The notes beneath the pieces are model-generated. The model did no database searches and was not told the DNA's origin. It saw only the letters and a program-made list of their open reading frames with translations. From positions 19,974,761 through 20,038,760 of the forward strand of contig OZ022355.1 in NCBI GenBank assembly GCA_963989245.1: a stretch of 64,000 nt of DNA. Direction: 5' to 3'. Shown one piece after another: positions 42,562-56,374 of this stretch. The DNA comes from Nansenia antarctica (Eukaryota > Chordata > Actinopteri > Argentiniformes > Microstomatidae). The first letter of the stretch is position 1, and the number at the start of each line of letters is the position of its first letter. A program made the translations under genes and the position numbers.

Positions 42562-43590
42562 CTACACCTACTGTGCCAACGACCCTGGACGCCAAACTGA
42601 ACATGAAATCTGGCCTTGATCACTTTAAGTGACCTCACCTGCAGCTTATGACAGCTGAACATGGCACAAAGAGGACTATTCTATTGCCAGAATTCTATAC
42701 CTTACATCAGTGGCTTGTATTTGTGTTTAACTCATCTACTTTCAAACTGTGAATGAATTGTCTCTATACCTCAGTAGTATCTCTATACCTCAGTAGTAGA
42801 CTCTCTGCACTTCGAAAGGAGAGTGTAGATACTCTGTTGAGCTTCTAAAGGGCTACATTTGAAAAAAGAAAATTGCACTTGTTAAATATGAAGGTAAAAT
42901 GCAACCATCCATGGTGGTTGAAGTTACTGATTCTACAAGGTGGATGCCGTCTTACGGAAAGAAAGTTAACCTGTAACGCTCAGGAGGAACATTGAGTTAC
43001 TGTTGTGACTTATATCTCTGGCACTCTCACATTGACGTGGTGTACCATTGCTGTGGAATAATCATTATTATGGAAAAGTTTGTTTGAAGAGGTCACTACT
43101 GATTATTTCTTTAAAAGCTACTATTTGTTATTACATGGTTTATTGCCTTATTTAAAATAATTAGGAATGGACATTATTTCAAACACGTTTTCAAATAATT
43201 TATATGAACATTTTTTGTTTTTTTTTGCACTTTGTTGGAATTACTTATATGTGATGAAATGTTACATATGTCTATGCACGGATTGTATAACGTGATAAGG
43301 TCTCGATGTTTTCAAGGGCTACTCTCTCTGGTGTTTAAAATACATTATAATTTGTCTCAAGGTTATCAAGTGAACAAAGGACAACGTTGATCCAACCAGT
43401 GTCTTTAAAGGCCGATTTAGCAGTATGACATCATCATACCAATGGAATTAACTATTAAGGAAGCAGCCTTTCACTGGTGTAACAAACAAACTGCTGTCCA
43501 GTCGTTAAGCTTGACAGGATTGTTGTGTGCATTGATTGTTAACATTTGCATGAAAATGGAAGATCATTAAAAATAAAACAGATGATTGTG
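42562..43590 (+). other. Probable 3' UTR of the CAMK2N-family gene
   Basis: No other frame or repeat of note, AT-rich, ending near AATAAA at 43572-43577. Length is inferred from the first good polyadenylation signal. Confidence 0.5.
43572..43577 (+). promoter_or_regulatory. Polyadenylation signal, CAMK2N-family gene
   Basis: AATAAA within TTAAAAATAAAACAG, about 1.0 kb after the stop. Confidence 0.45.
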
Positions 43591-43629
43591 ATATCTTTGA
43601 ACAAATCAATTTTCAATCAGATTTATTCA

Positions 43630-44210
43630 ACCCAGTCTCTATGGTTACGTTCTGGGGGTTCGTTTCTACAGACCAAAACATACGATCTGTGTGGTGGTAT
43701 TATCCAGTTATACTGGCAGGTAAATATGGAACACAGAACATCACATAAGGTGGTGGAAGAGGCAGAAATGGGGACACTATTTCTTGTTGTTGCTTTGCTA
43801 ATGCCTTCTGCTGACAACTTACCCTAACTCTAACTAGTCATAGTTAAAGCCTAATACTGCCTAACCGCCATTCAAGTCGTATTCCCGTAACAGCTCCCGA
43901 ATCTTCTTCCCTGCCTCCATTCACTAACCAACCAGTCAATGGTGTGCGTGTGCAACATCTAAGCGGCTGGTTGCTCTTGGAGAAATCTAGAGAGGTGTGC
44001 AACCACATGTGCAACTTCCTCTGCAACAGTTGCAGCCTTCGCAAACGCAGACCTGGTTGTGTTGTTGTCGATGAAGCATGAATCGGCCTTTACGCAGCGT
44101 GTCTGACGTCAACACAGGTGGTCAAACGCTGATATAGCCAGATAATACAATTCCCCAGATTTGCCTTGGTCTGCAGAAACGATGCCCCAAAACGTAATGA
44201 TTTGGAGACT
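43630..44210. repeat. Imperfect inverted repeat of about 80 bp arms
   Basis: The left arm has GGGGGTTCGTTTCTACAGAC and the right arm, reverse complemented, has TTGGGGCATCGTTTCTGCAG followed by ACCAAGG. Similarity continues through ATTATCCAGTTATA / ATTATCTGGCTATA. This could be an old MITE; no target duplication is clear. Confidence 0.4.
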
Positions 44211-44444
44211 ACGTTGGAGTTATTATGATGTGATAGAAATGTTATTATATACATGTTATGATATTGTTTCTGTGTATATGTTGCATTATTGGATAAACAG
44301 TTAAACATGGCAATGCAACTGTTGTGTTAAGAAAAATAAAATCATAATATCACAAACTTGCTAGATATACAAATTGTACAAATACATAGGCTAAATGGCA
44401 TTTAATGTACATCCTCAGTAAAACCTTTCAGACTGTGGAACATC

Positions 44445-45464
44445 TTTATTCAACATCACTGACTAAACACTCAATTCAGTTGAGCACCCTATTCAGGCAA
44501 AGGCATAAATGGTTGAACTTTCTCAGTACAAAGATCACACACAAAATATCCCTTATTCTAATAACAATTCCACATGGCTGAACTGGGCAACACTACCATC
44601 AGGCTACTGTGGTTCTAGTCTGCTACATTTACATACAACAGAGACTTAATACTAAGTAATAAACACATGGTAAACACACATAAATAAAAGCCAGTAAGAC
44701 AACCACTTGTATAATCTATTACAGTAATAAAAACACTCCTCTGTAATAGTCAAGGCACCTGTTAAGGATGACTGTGTTGAAAGGCATGTCATGTTAGGAC
44801 ATGAGTTTGTAGCAGGGTGGTATGAAAATCCCTTGTCCCGTTTTGAGTGTAGTAGTAAATTGGATGTGTGATGCACCATATGTATCAGAGATTGTGTGAA
44901 GTCACACTCTGCTTACACTGAACCCAATTTGAGATGGCCATATATCTATAGAAAACTCCATATAAAAGAATTGGTGCACTAGTCCCTTCCCATTATACCT
45001 ACAGTATCCCCTGAGTACGCCAAGAGTAAACCTAAGCACCACATTTTAATTGATTACCTTAAATTACACTGACTGGAAATGTTAATAGACGGTGATTCTT
45101 ACAGAGAGGTGAGAGAGTTGGCCTTGATACGAAACCTTGGCTCTGATACCAGGACACCCTAAGGGACTGTCCATTAATATAGGGATCCAATTATAATGTA
45201 TTTGTGAGGCCCACTCATAAACAATTGTGGAATGTTGGGACAGGGTGAGAGACATCACTCAAAAACAGAGGAAACGGTATGATAGGGTCTCCAGGGGCTA
45301 TCTGTAATACTGTAATCGCATTCTGCAATGTTTCCTTCTGTCAAATTTCCCCCATCGGCCCCCAATGCAAACGTCATCATAAGTGTAAGAGCCTGCATCT
45401 CCATGCACATACATGGGTACATCTTTCATCTGGTGCCATTCTGGTCATAGGCAGTAGGGGGCGC
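44445..45464 (-). other. Probable 3' UTR of the claudin gene
   Basis: Minus-strand sequence after the stop, with AATAAA (complement of TTTATT at 44445-44450) about 1.0 kb downstream. No other gene seen. Confidence 0.5.
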
Positions 45465-46728
45465 TCACACATACTCCTTAGTGCTGCTGCTGGGGGCTCG
45501 GGCGGGGCCCATGGCGGGATACTTGGACACCTGCTTTTTCCGGGGGCAGGAAGCTGCTAGCAGGGCCCCTCCCAGGACATCCAGGAGGGACCCCCCCCAG
45601 GCGATGAAGATGGCTGCACCAAACTCAAACCTGACAGGAGTCGCAAGACGGTGAGAATGAGAGGGAGGGGATGAGAAAAGTGCGGTGCAGTATTGTACTG
45701 TAGTAGACTGTTGATACCTTTTGTTTGATGACAGTCAGGGTGATACACAGGCATGTGAGACGGTGTGAGGAATGACACATGGATCTTGAGGGGTGGAGAT
45801 GTCCTCCCACATCATCAAATGGAATGTCATAGTCATGACTGTATATTCACTGTAGGGATATACTACTACAGTATTCCATTGTGTTGTAGTGACACTTACT
45901 TGGTGTTCACAGGTGTGTATGGGTTGTAGAAGGCCCGGATGACATTGTGAGCAAACCATGAACATGCCACTATTGCACACAGAGCTGAGGAGAGCAAAAG
46001 GAGAAGGACAAGAGAGATTAGTTAATCAAGACATCATCCAGAGGTGGCTGGGAAGGGTGACAAACACTTCTCCCAAAGTCAATGAGAGGCTAGCCATTCA
46101 GTCCCCGACTTCTAACTTGTACTGCCATTGTGTGTAATGACCTCTTATACAACAGTGGCAGTAAAGCCAGCCCGGTCACTCACTCTGACCTCTACAGGCC
46201 CTGTCTAGCTGAGCGGGAGAGCAGCAGCTTCTGCCAGAGGATCAAACACCTCCTACACATAATACAGTAGCAGTAACCTCAGATCTGCAGCACTTTGTCT
46301 CATCATGACAGAACCGGTGCCAGTTTTGGAATGTTCCATAACGAGGGTCCAAAGCGCTTGTGGTCAGGTCACATAGTCAGGAAGAGTTTACCAGGTCAAT
46401 GTTAATAAAGGTGTTCCGCAAGGATCGTCTTATCAATCGTTCACCATTTACATAAATAATGTTGGTTTGTCGTTGAACAATTGTAAAATGCAACTTATGC
46501 TGATAATACTGTTGTCTACTCCTGTGCCCCCTCAGTTCAGCAGGCTATTCTCCACCTTCTGCAAGGTTTTGATTCTATTAAAAAATTGCTTATTACTCTT
46601 AAGCTGGGGCTGAATGAGGATTAAACTCATTAATGTTTTTCTCTAGATCTCGTAATATTGATTACAGTGATCTGCATTCTGTACCCAAGGAGGGAGCCCA
46701 AATTTAACAAGTCACATAGATAGATAGG

Positions 46729-46775
<47 letters not shown>

Positions 46776-46856
46776 GTAGATAGATAGATAGATAGGTAGA
46801 TAGATAGATAGGTAGGTAGGTAGGTAGGTAGATAGATAGATAGATAGGTAGGTAGG

Positions 46857-46891
<35 letters not shown>

Positions 46892-48400
46892 GTCGGTCGG
46901 TCGGTCGATCGATAGATCGATAGATAGATAGATTGATAGATAAATAGATAGATAGAGTTAAACTTGTTTTCTTGTACCGAAATAAGTCCTGCTTTACCTT
47001 TCATAATAGAAAAAAGATTGTCCAGGCAACACTCCTCCCTGTCTCCGACTATGGTGACTCAATGTACAATACATGCACGTGAGAACATCAGTTCTTAACC
47101 ACTAGACTCGGTTTATCACTGCTCATCATCATCTGCTCTACGGGTCCCTTCTAGTTGTGGTTTCTACACTCACCATTGTCTTTTGTTTCAGTCTTTGGGT
47201 TGGGATTCTTTGACTTTAAGAAGGACTTATCATTGGATTGTATTTGTATACAAAGAAGTTATTTTAAAACTCTCACATCATTGTTTTTATGGTGACCTAG
47301 TGGTGATCAAAGTTTGCTACTATTTAATGTCCCACGGGTGTCTACAGAATTGGGGAAAACTGCTTTTAGACCTGTGCTCCTCAGACATGGAATGATCTTC
47401 AGGATAGACTTTAGATAGAGGTTGGAGCACTTACTTATTTTAGGTTAAGCTTGATTAGGAACCAGCTCACAGAGACATGCTCTTGTTTTGATTAATGAAC
47501 GTGTGTATTTTGTATTTTATTGTGTTGTGTTTTATGGTGTTGTTTTGTAATCATATTTGTATTGTAAACAGGGCAAACCTGACCATGGTTTCAGTGTGTC
47601 TTCCTAGTTAAATAAAGGTTAAATAAAAAGGAAGTAAATAAAAATGTCTGGCCCTATAAGTAAAGATATTCTGTAGTATCTGGACTCTCTTTCTATCGTT
47701 CCTCACCTCCCACCAGTAAGATGATGCCCCCTGTCATGGCGGTACGAGACTTGCGCACTCTGTCGTTCCCTCCGCAGGTCGTACACTTCATGCCCATGGC
47801 GGCCACGCCCAGGCCAGCGATGGATACGATGATGCCTACAATCATCAGGGCTCGGGTGGCCTGGAGGGCACCTAAGAGAGAGAGAGGGAGAAAGACAGAG
47901 ACAGAAAAAGCATGAGAGATAGTGAGTAAGGAAGGAGATAGTGGTGAGGGGAGAGGCATAGCAAGATGGTGAGAATAAGTGGGAGGGTGAGATATAGAGG
48001 TGTAAGAGGGAGTATTGTACTAAATAGACGAATGTTTCATGACGGACATTTACAGCATTTACAATTAAATTACATTTTTGAAAAAAGGAATGTTTTATGT
48101 GTGTGTCCAGTGATTGCGAAATACATTCTCATGAAGCTGCTACCAGGATACTTTAATGTGTGTCTTTCCTGGAAGAGAATCCTTGAGACCCCCCCGCCCC
48201 TCTCCCTCCTCCCCTCTATCATTACATCTGCTGTTGTTTGAGAGGAGGGGGTGTTGAAAGCATACTGTCAGGACCCCAATCTGTCACCCCCCTCATAAAA
48301 CTAACACTGGGAGAGTCCCTCAGCTCAGCTCAGTCCACCTAGAACCAGCCTGTGCCAGTCTAGTCCATCCCTCTCGGCCTCACAAACAAAACCCTCCAGC

Positions 48401-48492
<92 letters not shown>

Positions 48493-49951
48493 AGGGAGTG
48501 GGATGAAGGGGGAGAAAGGGAAGAAGAAATACTCCTCTTCTGCTGCATTCAAGAGCAACAATGGAGGCTCATTCACTAGGCATGCAAATTGGCCTGCCCT
48601 GGAATCTCACCCCACCACCCTTGTACCCCTCTGACCCCCCCCTAGATCCCCAAAACTTGCTGTCAGGTGCAGCCCCAACTGGTTAAAACCAGAACTTTCC
48701 CAAGAGTTCTGAACAAGTGCCTCTGTTTAATGGAACCTCTCTGACCTTCAAGCAATAGAAGAAGAGGGGTAGATGGAGAGTTGGGACAGAGTTATATCAG
48801 CTTTCACCAAGAAGACATCTCAAGGGGGCCGTGGGGATGAGGGGTGAATGGGTGATGGTGGAAAGGAGGTGGAGTTCTGGGGGGCTTGAAATTCCCTGTA
48901 CATAACACTGTGGTACTGCTGTAGCCATGGCTACCCATATCCACCCAACCAGCGGTGGTAAGACCCTACTGGCATGGCTCTTGCCCGTTCATCACCACTG
49001 CCCTGGCAGGGAGAAGTGCCACCCTGAGAGGGCTGAAGGGAAACTGCTGCTCCAGATGCCTGAGATGTCTAAACTAGCGGTAAACAACCAGGAGCTGCTG
49101 GGAGTAGAGTAGAGTATAGTAGCACAGGGGGTGGAAGTGGGTGGGGTGGGGTCAGGGGATGGGAGAGGTTGCCAAGAACTGTAAGAAGAATGATAATTCC
49201 AGTGTACTGGAGTGGGTGGCACATTATCATTATATATACTTGTGTACAAGTTACAGCACCCACAGACACAGAGGTAAACACCAGATATTTTGAATGGGGT
49301 AGGATCAGTAATACAGTCAGTGAGTGACTCTACATCGTGACCCATTGATAGGAGGAAACAATACCCTACTGTATGGTAAGACAATGGGTGTCTTATTATA
49401 GGGATTGACTGAGAGGGGCAATTAAAAGGATGGCAAACATCCCTGGACCCTGAGGCCACAACTTTATTAGTGACACTATTTGCTCCATTGAGATGATATA
49501 GGAAGAGGTGGAGACCTCTGTCATGGATGACCGACTCATATGTGTCACACCTGAATCACCCGCCTAAAACTCAGGTGTTAAAACGCTATAGAGCGGGGGG
49601 TGCGCACACAGCGCCATGGATGCGCATAATAGAACACGTTTATCGTCCACCATTTAGCAGATGATTGGACATACACAGTATGCTTGACAAGACGTGCAGT
49701 AACGATTGAATGTAAACTCTGTACTCACTGTCCAGCTGCAGGATGGAGTCGTAGATTTTGCATTGGAGCTGCCCGGTGCTCTGGAAAGCGCACGACATCC
49801 ATAGTCCTTGGTACATAGCCACCGCTGTTATGATGTTGTCTCCTATATACGCGGACATCTTCCACTGGGGCAGAATGGTCCCCACGATGAGTGCGATGAT
49901 CCCGAAAAGTGACAGAGCAAATCCTAAAAGCTGAATCCCCGAGTTTGCCAT
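45465..49951 (-). CDS. cldn7: Claudin-7-like tight-junction protein (four coding exons, 212 aa)
   Basis: Exons on the minus strand: 49951-49729, 47871-47707, 45984-45900 and 45630-45465 (TGA). Donors are GTGAGT, GTGAGG and GTAAGT; acceptors CTTAG, CTCAG and GTCAG; phases 1, 1, 2. Claudins are four-span membrane proteins sealing the space between epithelial cells. The first loop has W30, GLW at 49-51, C54 and C64, the claudin signature. Later parts include GMKCTTCGGNDRVRKS, VACSWFAHNVIRAFYNP and FEFGAAIFIAWGGS, and the C terminus ends KEYV, a PDZ ligand for ZO proteins. The VACSW, AIFI-W-GS and KEYV features favour claudin-7 over claudin-1. Length matches claudin-7 (211). Four hydrophobic spans are visible. 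Confidence 0.93.
46400..47645 (+). mobile_element. LINE remnant in claudin intron 2
   Basis: The plus strand near 46410-46650 translates, with frame breaks, to RT pieces (KGVPQGS, FTIYINNVGLSLNN, then ADNTVVYS-like sequence where the active site should be). The 3' end is CCTAGTTAAATAAAGGTTAA followed by ATAAAAAGG near 47600-47640, a common tail of fish L2-type LINEs. A GATA microsatellite interrupts it. Confidence 0.6.
46716..46963. repeat. (GATA)n/(GGTA)n compound microsatellite
   Basis: About 60 tetranucleotide units: GATA, GGTA, GGTC and GATC blocks. The long minus-strand frame here is a repeat artefact. Confidence 0.95.
48402..48487. repeat. (AG)n microsatellite in claudin intron 1
   Basis: About 43 AG units ending in GGGA repeats. 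Confidence 0.95.
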
Positions 49952-50120
49952 CTCTAATATGTAAGATCTGAGTCACAAATTATTGTTGACTAACGTTTTG
50001 GTTAGAGGGGAAACAAACAAGACTCCTTTGACTGCGGCTAAGCCACACTTTTATTCCAGTCTCCTCTCTCTATAGGCCCTACCTGCTTTTCTGCAACCTG
50101 TAGTTCTCCCTTCTTATCTT
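49952..50120 (-). promoter_or_regulatory. Claudin 5' UTR and proximal promoter region (inferred)
   Basis: Sequence immediately upstream of the ATG, without an upstream frame. No TATA box is evident. The assignment rests only on position. Confidence 0.35.
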
Positions 50121-52980
50121 TTCAAAAATGTCTGTCTCCCTTTAGGTTGCAGAAAAACGAAGTCGTTGAAAAAAGAGTCACAGAATTATAATAATGTTTT
50201 GGTTCTCCGTTACACCAGTTACAATGAGCCGCAACTTCAATACTGTAGAGAAGAGTGCGCCGGGAACGAGCATTTAAAAATCCTGACGGCGATACGAAGG
50301 GGGTGTGAAGGGGGTGTGTTTCATACGCAGGGGGTGTGTTTCCTGCCCGGTGATGCATGGCCTCAGGCAGAGCATCTCTCTCTCATCTCCGCTATTCGCG
50401 GTGTCGTTTCGTCACGTCCAGTAACTAGGCTGCTCCTTCATTCCAGAGAGGCAAGAGGTTGTGCCTCAGTATTATACTACGGTATGTACCGTTTCTACCG
50501 AACTGATGTTAACTATTTGTACTGAGAGATTTGTCAACATTGCTGTTTGACTTTTACAAGCCTTAATCTTTGCAGTCACCTCACATTAAACTACACTCTG
50601 GAACTGTCAAGACAGATATTGGGTTATTGACATTCTGCAGTTGGCAAACTCCATATTTTTTCTGTACCAGAGAGATGATTATTTTAGTTATGGAGATACA
50701 TATTACTCTCATTAAAAACATTTAGGCCTGCTGCACAGCAGACCTATACACTTTGTGATTCTAATCAACTCAAACGTTTTCTAATTCAGGTCATCAGCCT
50801 TAATGTGAATACCTCCATATCATCATCAAATTACTGTATTTATGTGTGTTTGTGTGTGCGTGTGTGTGTGTGCGAGCGAGCGTGAGAGAGAAAGAGAGAG
50901 AGAGAGAGAGAGCCAAGCATCCTGCTGCAGAGCTCTACCCACTGACCCAGTTCAGTACAGTAACGTATAGATCATCAGTGGCTATAACTCACTTCCCTTT
51001 CTCTCCACACAATAGACTGTACCCCAATCGTCTCAATCCCACAGACCACCAATCACCTATCCAAAAGACCAACAAACACCACACTGACTTTAACTGCCAA
51101 GGATATATATATCCTCCTTATTAAAGGAGTCACGTTTACCATCTGACTCTGGCTCTGAAACGTGATCTGAGGAATTCCCACACCCATGCAAGTATGGTCG
51201 ATTGACTCCACATTGGAGGTGCAGATTATTTTAAAGTTCACCAATCCAATCCAATCTGTGGATTATTTCTTATTGTTCTGGAAATCTCCGTACTCCTGTT
51301 TAATGTATATATTCTCAACAGTTCCTAGATTGCAATAATCAGATCAGGTCTTGACTATGTAGCGACTGTCTGATTTGACCCCAAAGCCAAGCTCTCTCCC
51401 TCCTAGTCCATATATTGTATCAACCTTCTGATTATTAAAGCCGATCTGGATTATATTAATCTTCCCAGTTTGTCCACTTCCTGGGGTGATTGGGCTAAAA
51501 CCAGAGACAATGCATACCATTGTCCAGAGCACAGGCCTGGCGCCACAGTGTATGACTCCACACAGCGAGGAAACAGTCCTCCCGTCCCAAAACTGAGAGG
51601 AAGCAATAACCATAAACCAGGAGGAAATTATTCTTTGTGCCAGAATAATAGGAAATTACACGTTTCAGCCACCAGTGGTATTATAAAAGTTAGAGTTAGA
51701 ATAATACAGTATGAGTTTGATGTTTTGGTAAATTACAGTACCCCACCACCACCTCACCCTCCGCCTGCCCTGTAGCCACTGTTCTGCCCCATTGTTGCTG
51801 AGGAGAACATCTTTGTGACCCAAGGAATCTCCTACACTTTGATTCTGAGCCACCATGAAGGTAGAGGAGGAGGAGGAGGAGGAGGAGGAGGAAGGGGAGG
51901 AGGAGGAAGAGAGGGGGTGGAAGAGAGGGGGTGACTTCTCCTCAGGGAAGCCCACTCCCAGGACACATGGGTGGAGTTGCTCCTGGTTGCGTGATTTATC
52001 TGACGTTCTCTTGGCTCGTTTGAGAGCCAGGCCTGAGTCGCCAAGCACACAAAAGGGAACACCACTTTTTTTCTCTCTTTTTCTTTTATCCCCCTTTTTC
52101 CCTAGTAAACACACATTCGTCTTGTCGGTTTTAGCCGTTGCACAATGCTCCATAGGAGGGTGTAAAAACAGCTAAATCAGCCCAAAGAAGGGCACTGAAC
52201 ACCTCTCTGCTATTCTCCCTGCGGCCCCCCTCTGGGTCTGAAGTGAGCGGGCCCAGTGAAAAGCAGTGATTAAAGCGTTGTAAGCCTCCTTGGAAGCTGC
52301 TGAAGCGTTAGCAATAAAACATGCTGGGCCCATGGCTTTCCCTGAAAAGCAAAGAGCCGGATAACGGGAAAGACACCCTCCTTCTCTTTCTCTCGCTTAG
52401 TCTTCTTATGCAACAAGATTTGGCTTTCGTGCGACGACAGAGGGACAGTGCAGAGACATTGTCTTGATATTTTGGGTTCATTTTTCTCATGTCCTGCTAG
52501 GAGGTAATGAGGGAGCAGGTTCTCTTGACTTCACAATCTCCCCCCCCTCCCCATAGTTGATGCATAGAGGAGTATTAGGGGCATTAACCTAATCAGATGC
52601 TTATTATACTGTCTGAGAATTCACATCCAAACAACTCAAATGAGGGGGCAGAATAAAGATTGTGGGCCTAGTAAATGGTGTCACCTAATCAGGTGACTAT
52701 GACTGCTCTATGTCTGAATAATCTATGAATTCACCTACTTCTCTTCGGGGGGGTGAAGAGGATGCCACCTACTTGAATATAATCAAGTGGGGCATTACAG
52801 ATGGAGAGAGGAGGGGTAGCATTCAGTGTAGCACGGTTATATAACCGTTTGTGTGTTGTTGACATTGGACATGGAAAACATCTTTGGTATTGTTGAAAGT
52901 TGAAAGAGTTCACTTGAAATTAACAGCAACAACAAAAGACTCCTTTATCTCTGTAGCTTGGGAAAATACACACACAAAAC
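50121..52980. other. Intergenic, no gene recognised
   Basis: Contains a short GGGGGTGTGTTTC repeat (50298-50345), a GT/GA microsatellite (50843-50910) and a (GGA)n run (51864-51905) whose Glu-rich frame is an artefact. No exon with family motifs found. Confidence 0.5.
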
Positions 52981-53164
52981 TAAGGCTACGTTCACACTGC
53001 AGGTCTTGATGCTCAATTCCGATTTTTTACACAGATGCGATTTTTTTGTTTGGCAGTTCACATTACTTTTAAAATGTGACCTATATTTGGCCTAGGCCTA
53101 CATTGACTCCAGTGTGAACATTCCACGGCCCTGAACAGACCCGCATGTGCAGAAGGACAGCGAT

Positions 53165-53245
53165 TTACAATAATAATAATACATTCGATTTATATACCGC
53201 TTTTTTAGACGCTCAAAGACGCTTTACAAACTGAAAAGATCGAGT
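53165..53245 (-). mobile_element. SINE/LINE2-type 3' tail fragment
   Basis: On the minus strand: GTAAAGCGTCTTTGAGCGTC, then AAAAAAGCGGTATATAAATC, then an ATT repeat, the tail motif of fish L2-mobilised elements. Confidence 0.55.
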
Positions 53246-53339
53246 AGTAAAATAAAAAGAAACAAAAAAAGAAATAAAAGAAAGTATAGGGTCTAATTAA
53301 TTTGTAGATTACTAAATCTAAATCTAAGTGTCTTTGTAG

Positions 53340-54340
53340 GATACAGGTCTACTCACTGTCTAGTCTATCTAGCAAGCTGTGCAAGGTTAACAACCTGCTG
53401 CTAAACAAGTCAAAGACCCAGGAATTCATCGTAGACTTCAGGAGGAAAATGTCCGAGATCCTGCCCCTGCTCATCGACGGAGAGAGCGTGGAGATAGTCT
53501 CAAACCTCCGATTCCTGGGACACAACATGCGGGATGACCTGGCCTGGAAGGACAACACTAAAGGCACCATCAAGAGGGCACAACAGCGGCTATACACCCT
53601 GAGATGCCTCAAGAAACAACACAGCAAGAAGGAGATGCTGGTGGCCTTCTACCACGGCGCAGTGGAGAGTATCCTCACCTTCGGCATCTCCAACTGGTAC
53701 CACAGCTGCACGGCAGCGGAGAGAAGCGATCTACAGAGAGTCGTGAGAACAGCACAGAGGATCACCGGCGCCCCCCTCCCCTCTCTGGAGGAGCTGTACA
53801 AAACACGCTGTCTCAGGAGGGCCTCCAAGATCTCCAAGGACCCGACCCACCCTGGGCACGAACACTTTGTCAAGCTGCCCTCGAACAGGAGGTACAGGAC
53901 CCCGGCCGCTAAGACAAACAGACTGAAGGACAGCTTCTACCACAGGGCCGTCAAGGCCCTGAACACAGAAAAGGCCTAAGTTCTGGGCCCAGGACAGTCC
54001 GGACGGATTGTATGGCAGCTAGTGCTGAGGCACAAACATGTACATTTTCAAGCCTGCAAACTGTGACACTTTAAAATAATGTGAAAAAATACTTTCTTGT
54101 GAAATATGACAACCCTAGTTGACTATCTGTGCAGTATAGTACAGTGGATTGTGTACATAGCCTCTATTGATGTAAACCAGCTCCTTACCTTCTTGTGATT
54201 TTATGCATCTATGCTTTTTCCAAAATGAGTTTCTTTTTCCTTTCCTAAACACCAGGGGAGCCTCCCCTCCTAAATTTCGTTGTTTGGTACCTGTACTGTA
54301 GCAATGACAAATAAAGTCTATCTCTATCTCTATCTAGATT
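53340..54340 (+). mobile_element. LINE 3' fragment (CR1/Rex1-like RT C terminus)
   Basis: A frame ending at 53979 carries LLLNKSKTQEFIVDFRRKMS, VSNLRFLGHNMRDDLAWKDN, FYHGAVESILTFGISNWYHS and DSFYHRAVKALNTEKA, the region after the RT catalytic core in CR1/Rex1-type LINEs. Upstream RT motifs are missing. The 3' end is AATAAAGTCTATCTCTATCT (about 54310). Confidence 0.75.
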
Positions 54341-54782
54341 TATGATATATAATAATTATGATAACATGATATATAGGATAACATGATAACGTTACAAATG
54401 GATTCATTTTCAAGTTGTTGTGCAGCGGAAGCCAGCAAAGATATGAGCAAGATATGAGCAAGTGCGTGCAGGGTTGCCAGATGGGGCGGGTTACCGCCGA
54501 ATGGGCTACTGGATTTATCGGTTATAGACTGGTTAGGCTGTAAATTGTCAATCCCATCTGGCAACCCTGCTAGAGTGACGTAAAAGTCGCATTAAAAGCG
54601 ACTTGACAGATATGTATCCGATGTAATACCACCTCTGAACGTGACCCAGGTCGGATTTTAAAAAGTCAGATTTCATGTGACTTGCGCTGTTCCCACGGTC
54701 ATGCATAAATCAGACCTGAGTCGCGTGTCGGCAAAAAAATCGGATTTGGGTCACATTTCACTACAGTGTGAACGTAGCCTAA

Positions 54783-55509
54783 GGTATTTCTAATGGTCTT
54801 GAGAAACAACACAATATGTGAAACATACTGACAATATGGACAGTTAACAACTGTAAATGCATTCTCAGACAGCATTACAACACAAAGTGAAATCAACAGT
54901 GATGTCACACATTCAAAGGTTTTTAACCAAGTTCGGTGGATCTTGAAGTTGTCTGGTGAATATGCATTGCAGTCTACTGCCCTCCTCTGACCAAAATGAG
55001 TAGTGGCACATTTTGAGTGGTTCATTACTGTTGTTTCCCTTTCCAAAAACAGGTTTGCTGGGGCATGATGTGATTCGTCATTAGAGGAGGATGTTGTGTT
55101 TAATTAGGGGTAAATTGAAAACAGATGTGTCTATTAGGAACTTAATAGGCCTTAATGAAACTTAATGAGATGAGAAAACACAAGCATGGGAGTACACTGA
55201 CAACACTCAAAGAAAGAAAGTCTTTCAAACAAGAGTTTTAACTGCAGTGTATTTCAAACCTTTGAATCCCAAAACAGAGGATCAAAAATATTACATTCAT
55301 AAGTTACATAAATACTAATATGCTTACTATAAATACATGTCTAAATGAATGGCTACACATGAATGTCTAGAAGGGACAGGGACTCCTGATACAAAAGTAC
55401 TGTACATGATATAGTGCTCTTTCATCCTTCATCGCAAAGCTTTTCTGATGTTTTTGTAATTATTTGTTTTTTTGGGGGGGTTATATCTTACAATTGTTCT
55501 GTCTATAGC
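54783..55509. other. Intergenic, no gene recognised
   Basis: AT-rich; frames lack motifs. Nothing supported. Confidence 0.5.
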
Positions 55510-56374
55510 TGGGGGGTATTCCACGTACATTGATAACTACATCAACGCTTAGTTGAAAAAGCCTGGTTCGAGCTAATCTCGACTATGATTTAAGACTCAA
55601 TTAATTCCAATAATCCAATTCAGCCGTGTCCATATATTGAGAACTCAGTTCAAGCTTGGAAATGCTGTGCTTTGGGCGCGCGCACAGAGTAATAAGCAGC
55701 CCAGACCAGCCGATTGTCGAAAAAGAAGATACTATGACTGGAACTAAAGAAGATACTATGACTGGAACTAAAGAAGATACTATGACTGGAAAATGACAGC
55801 GCAGTGCTCTGCTTATGGAGCTTTATGAAGACGAAAAATAAGAAGTAAAAAAGGGCAATACTGCCACAATTAACGAGGCCATTGGTTTGGCAAAACAATT
55901 ACTGACAGATTAAATGTGTACGTCATACTAGTCCCTACTTACTGTTTTATTTTCATTTCATACATTCACTACTATGATTATATTAGCAGTAGGTTACACA
56001 CTATCAAGATGGCAGAGTGGTATTAGCCACTGGTCTCAGATGAAAGGGTCCTTTTGAGACGGGGGATTAAATCCCGCTTCCGACATAGACCTTTTACTGC
56101 ATTTCGTTGTCTGATGCTTGTACTCTGCAATAACAATAAAGTTGAATCTAATCTAAATGTTTAAAATGATGGTGTAGCTAATTTATGAGAACTGACATAA
56201 CTACAATGGTGTTTCAAGCCTGTCTGACTAGTAATGATGTTCTTCTAGCATTGTAACTGGCACCTGGATTTGGCATACATTACTATTTCTTATGATTACT
56301 GATGGATAGATTCACTAGATTCACTTACTTAGACAGATGTATTTATTGTAAATCGACTTGCATGAAGTCTTCTG

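Larger units (their letters stand above)
52984..54779. mobile_element. PIF/Harbinger-type element, TSD TAA, with internal LINE
   Basis: Left end GGCTACGTTCACACTGCAGG; right end, reverse complemented, GGCTACGTTCACACTGTAGT, with AATCCGATTTTTT-like sequence inside both. TAA flanks both sides (52981-52983 and 54780-54782). Most of the interior is a LINE fragment, so the Harbinger part alone is only about 0.5 kb. Confidence 0.75.
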
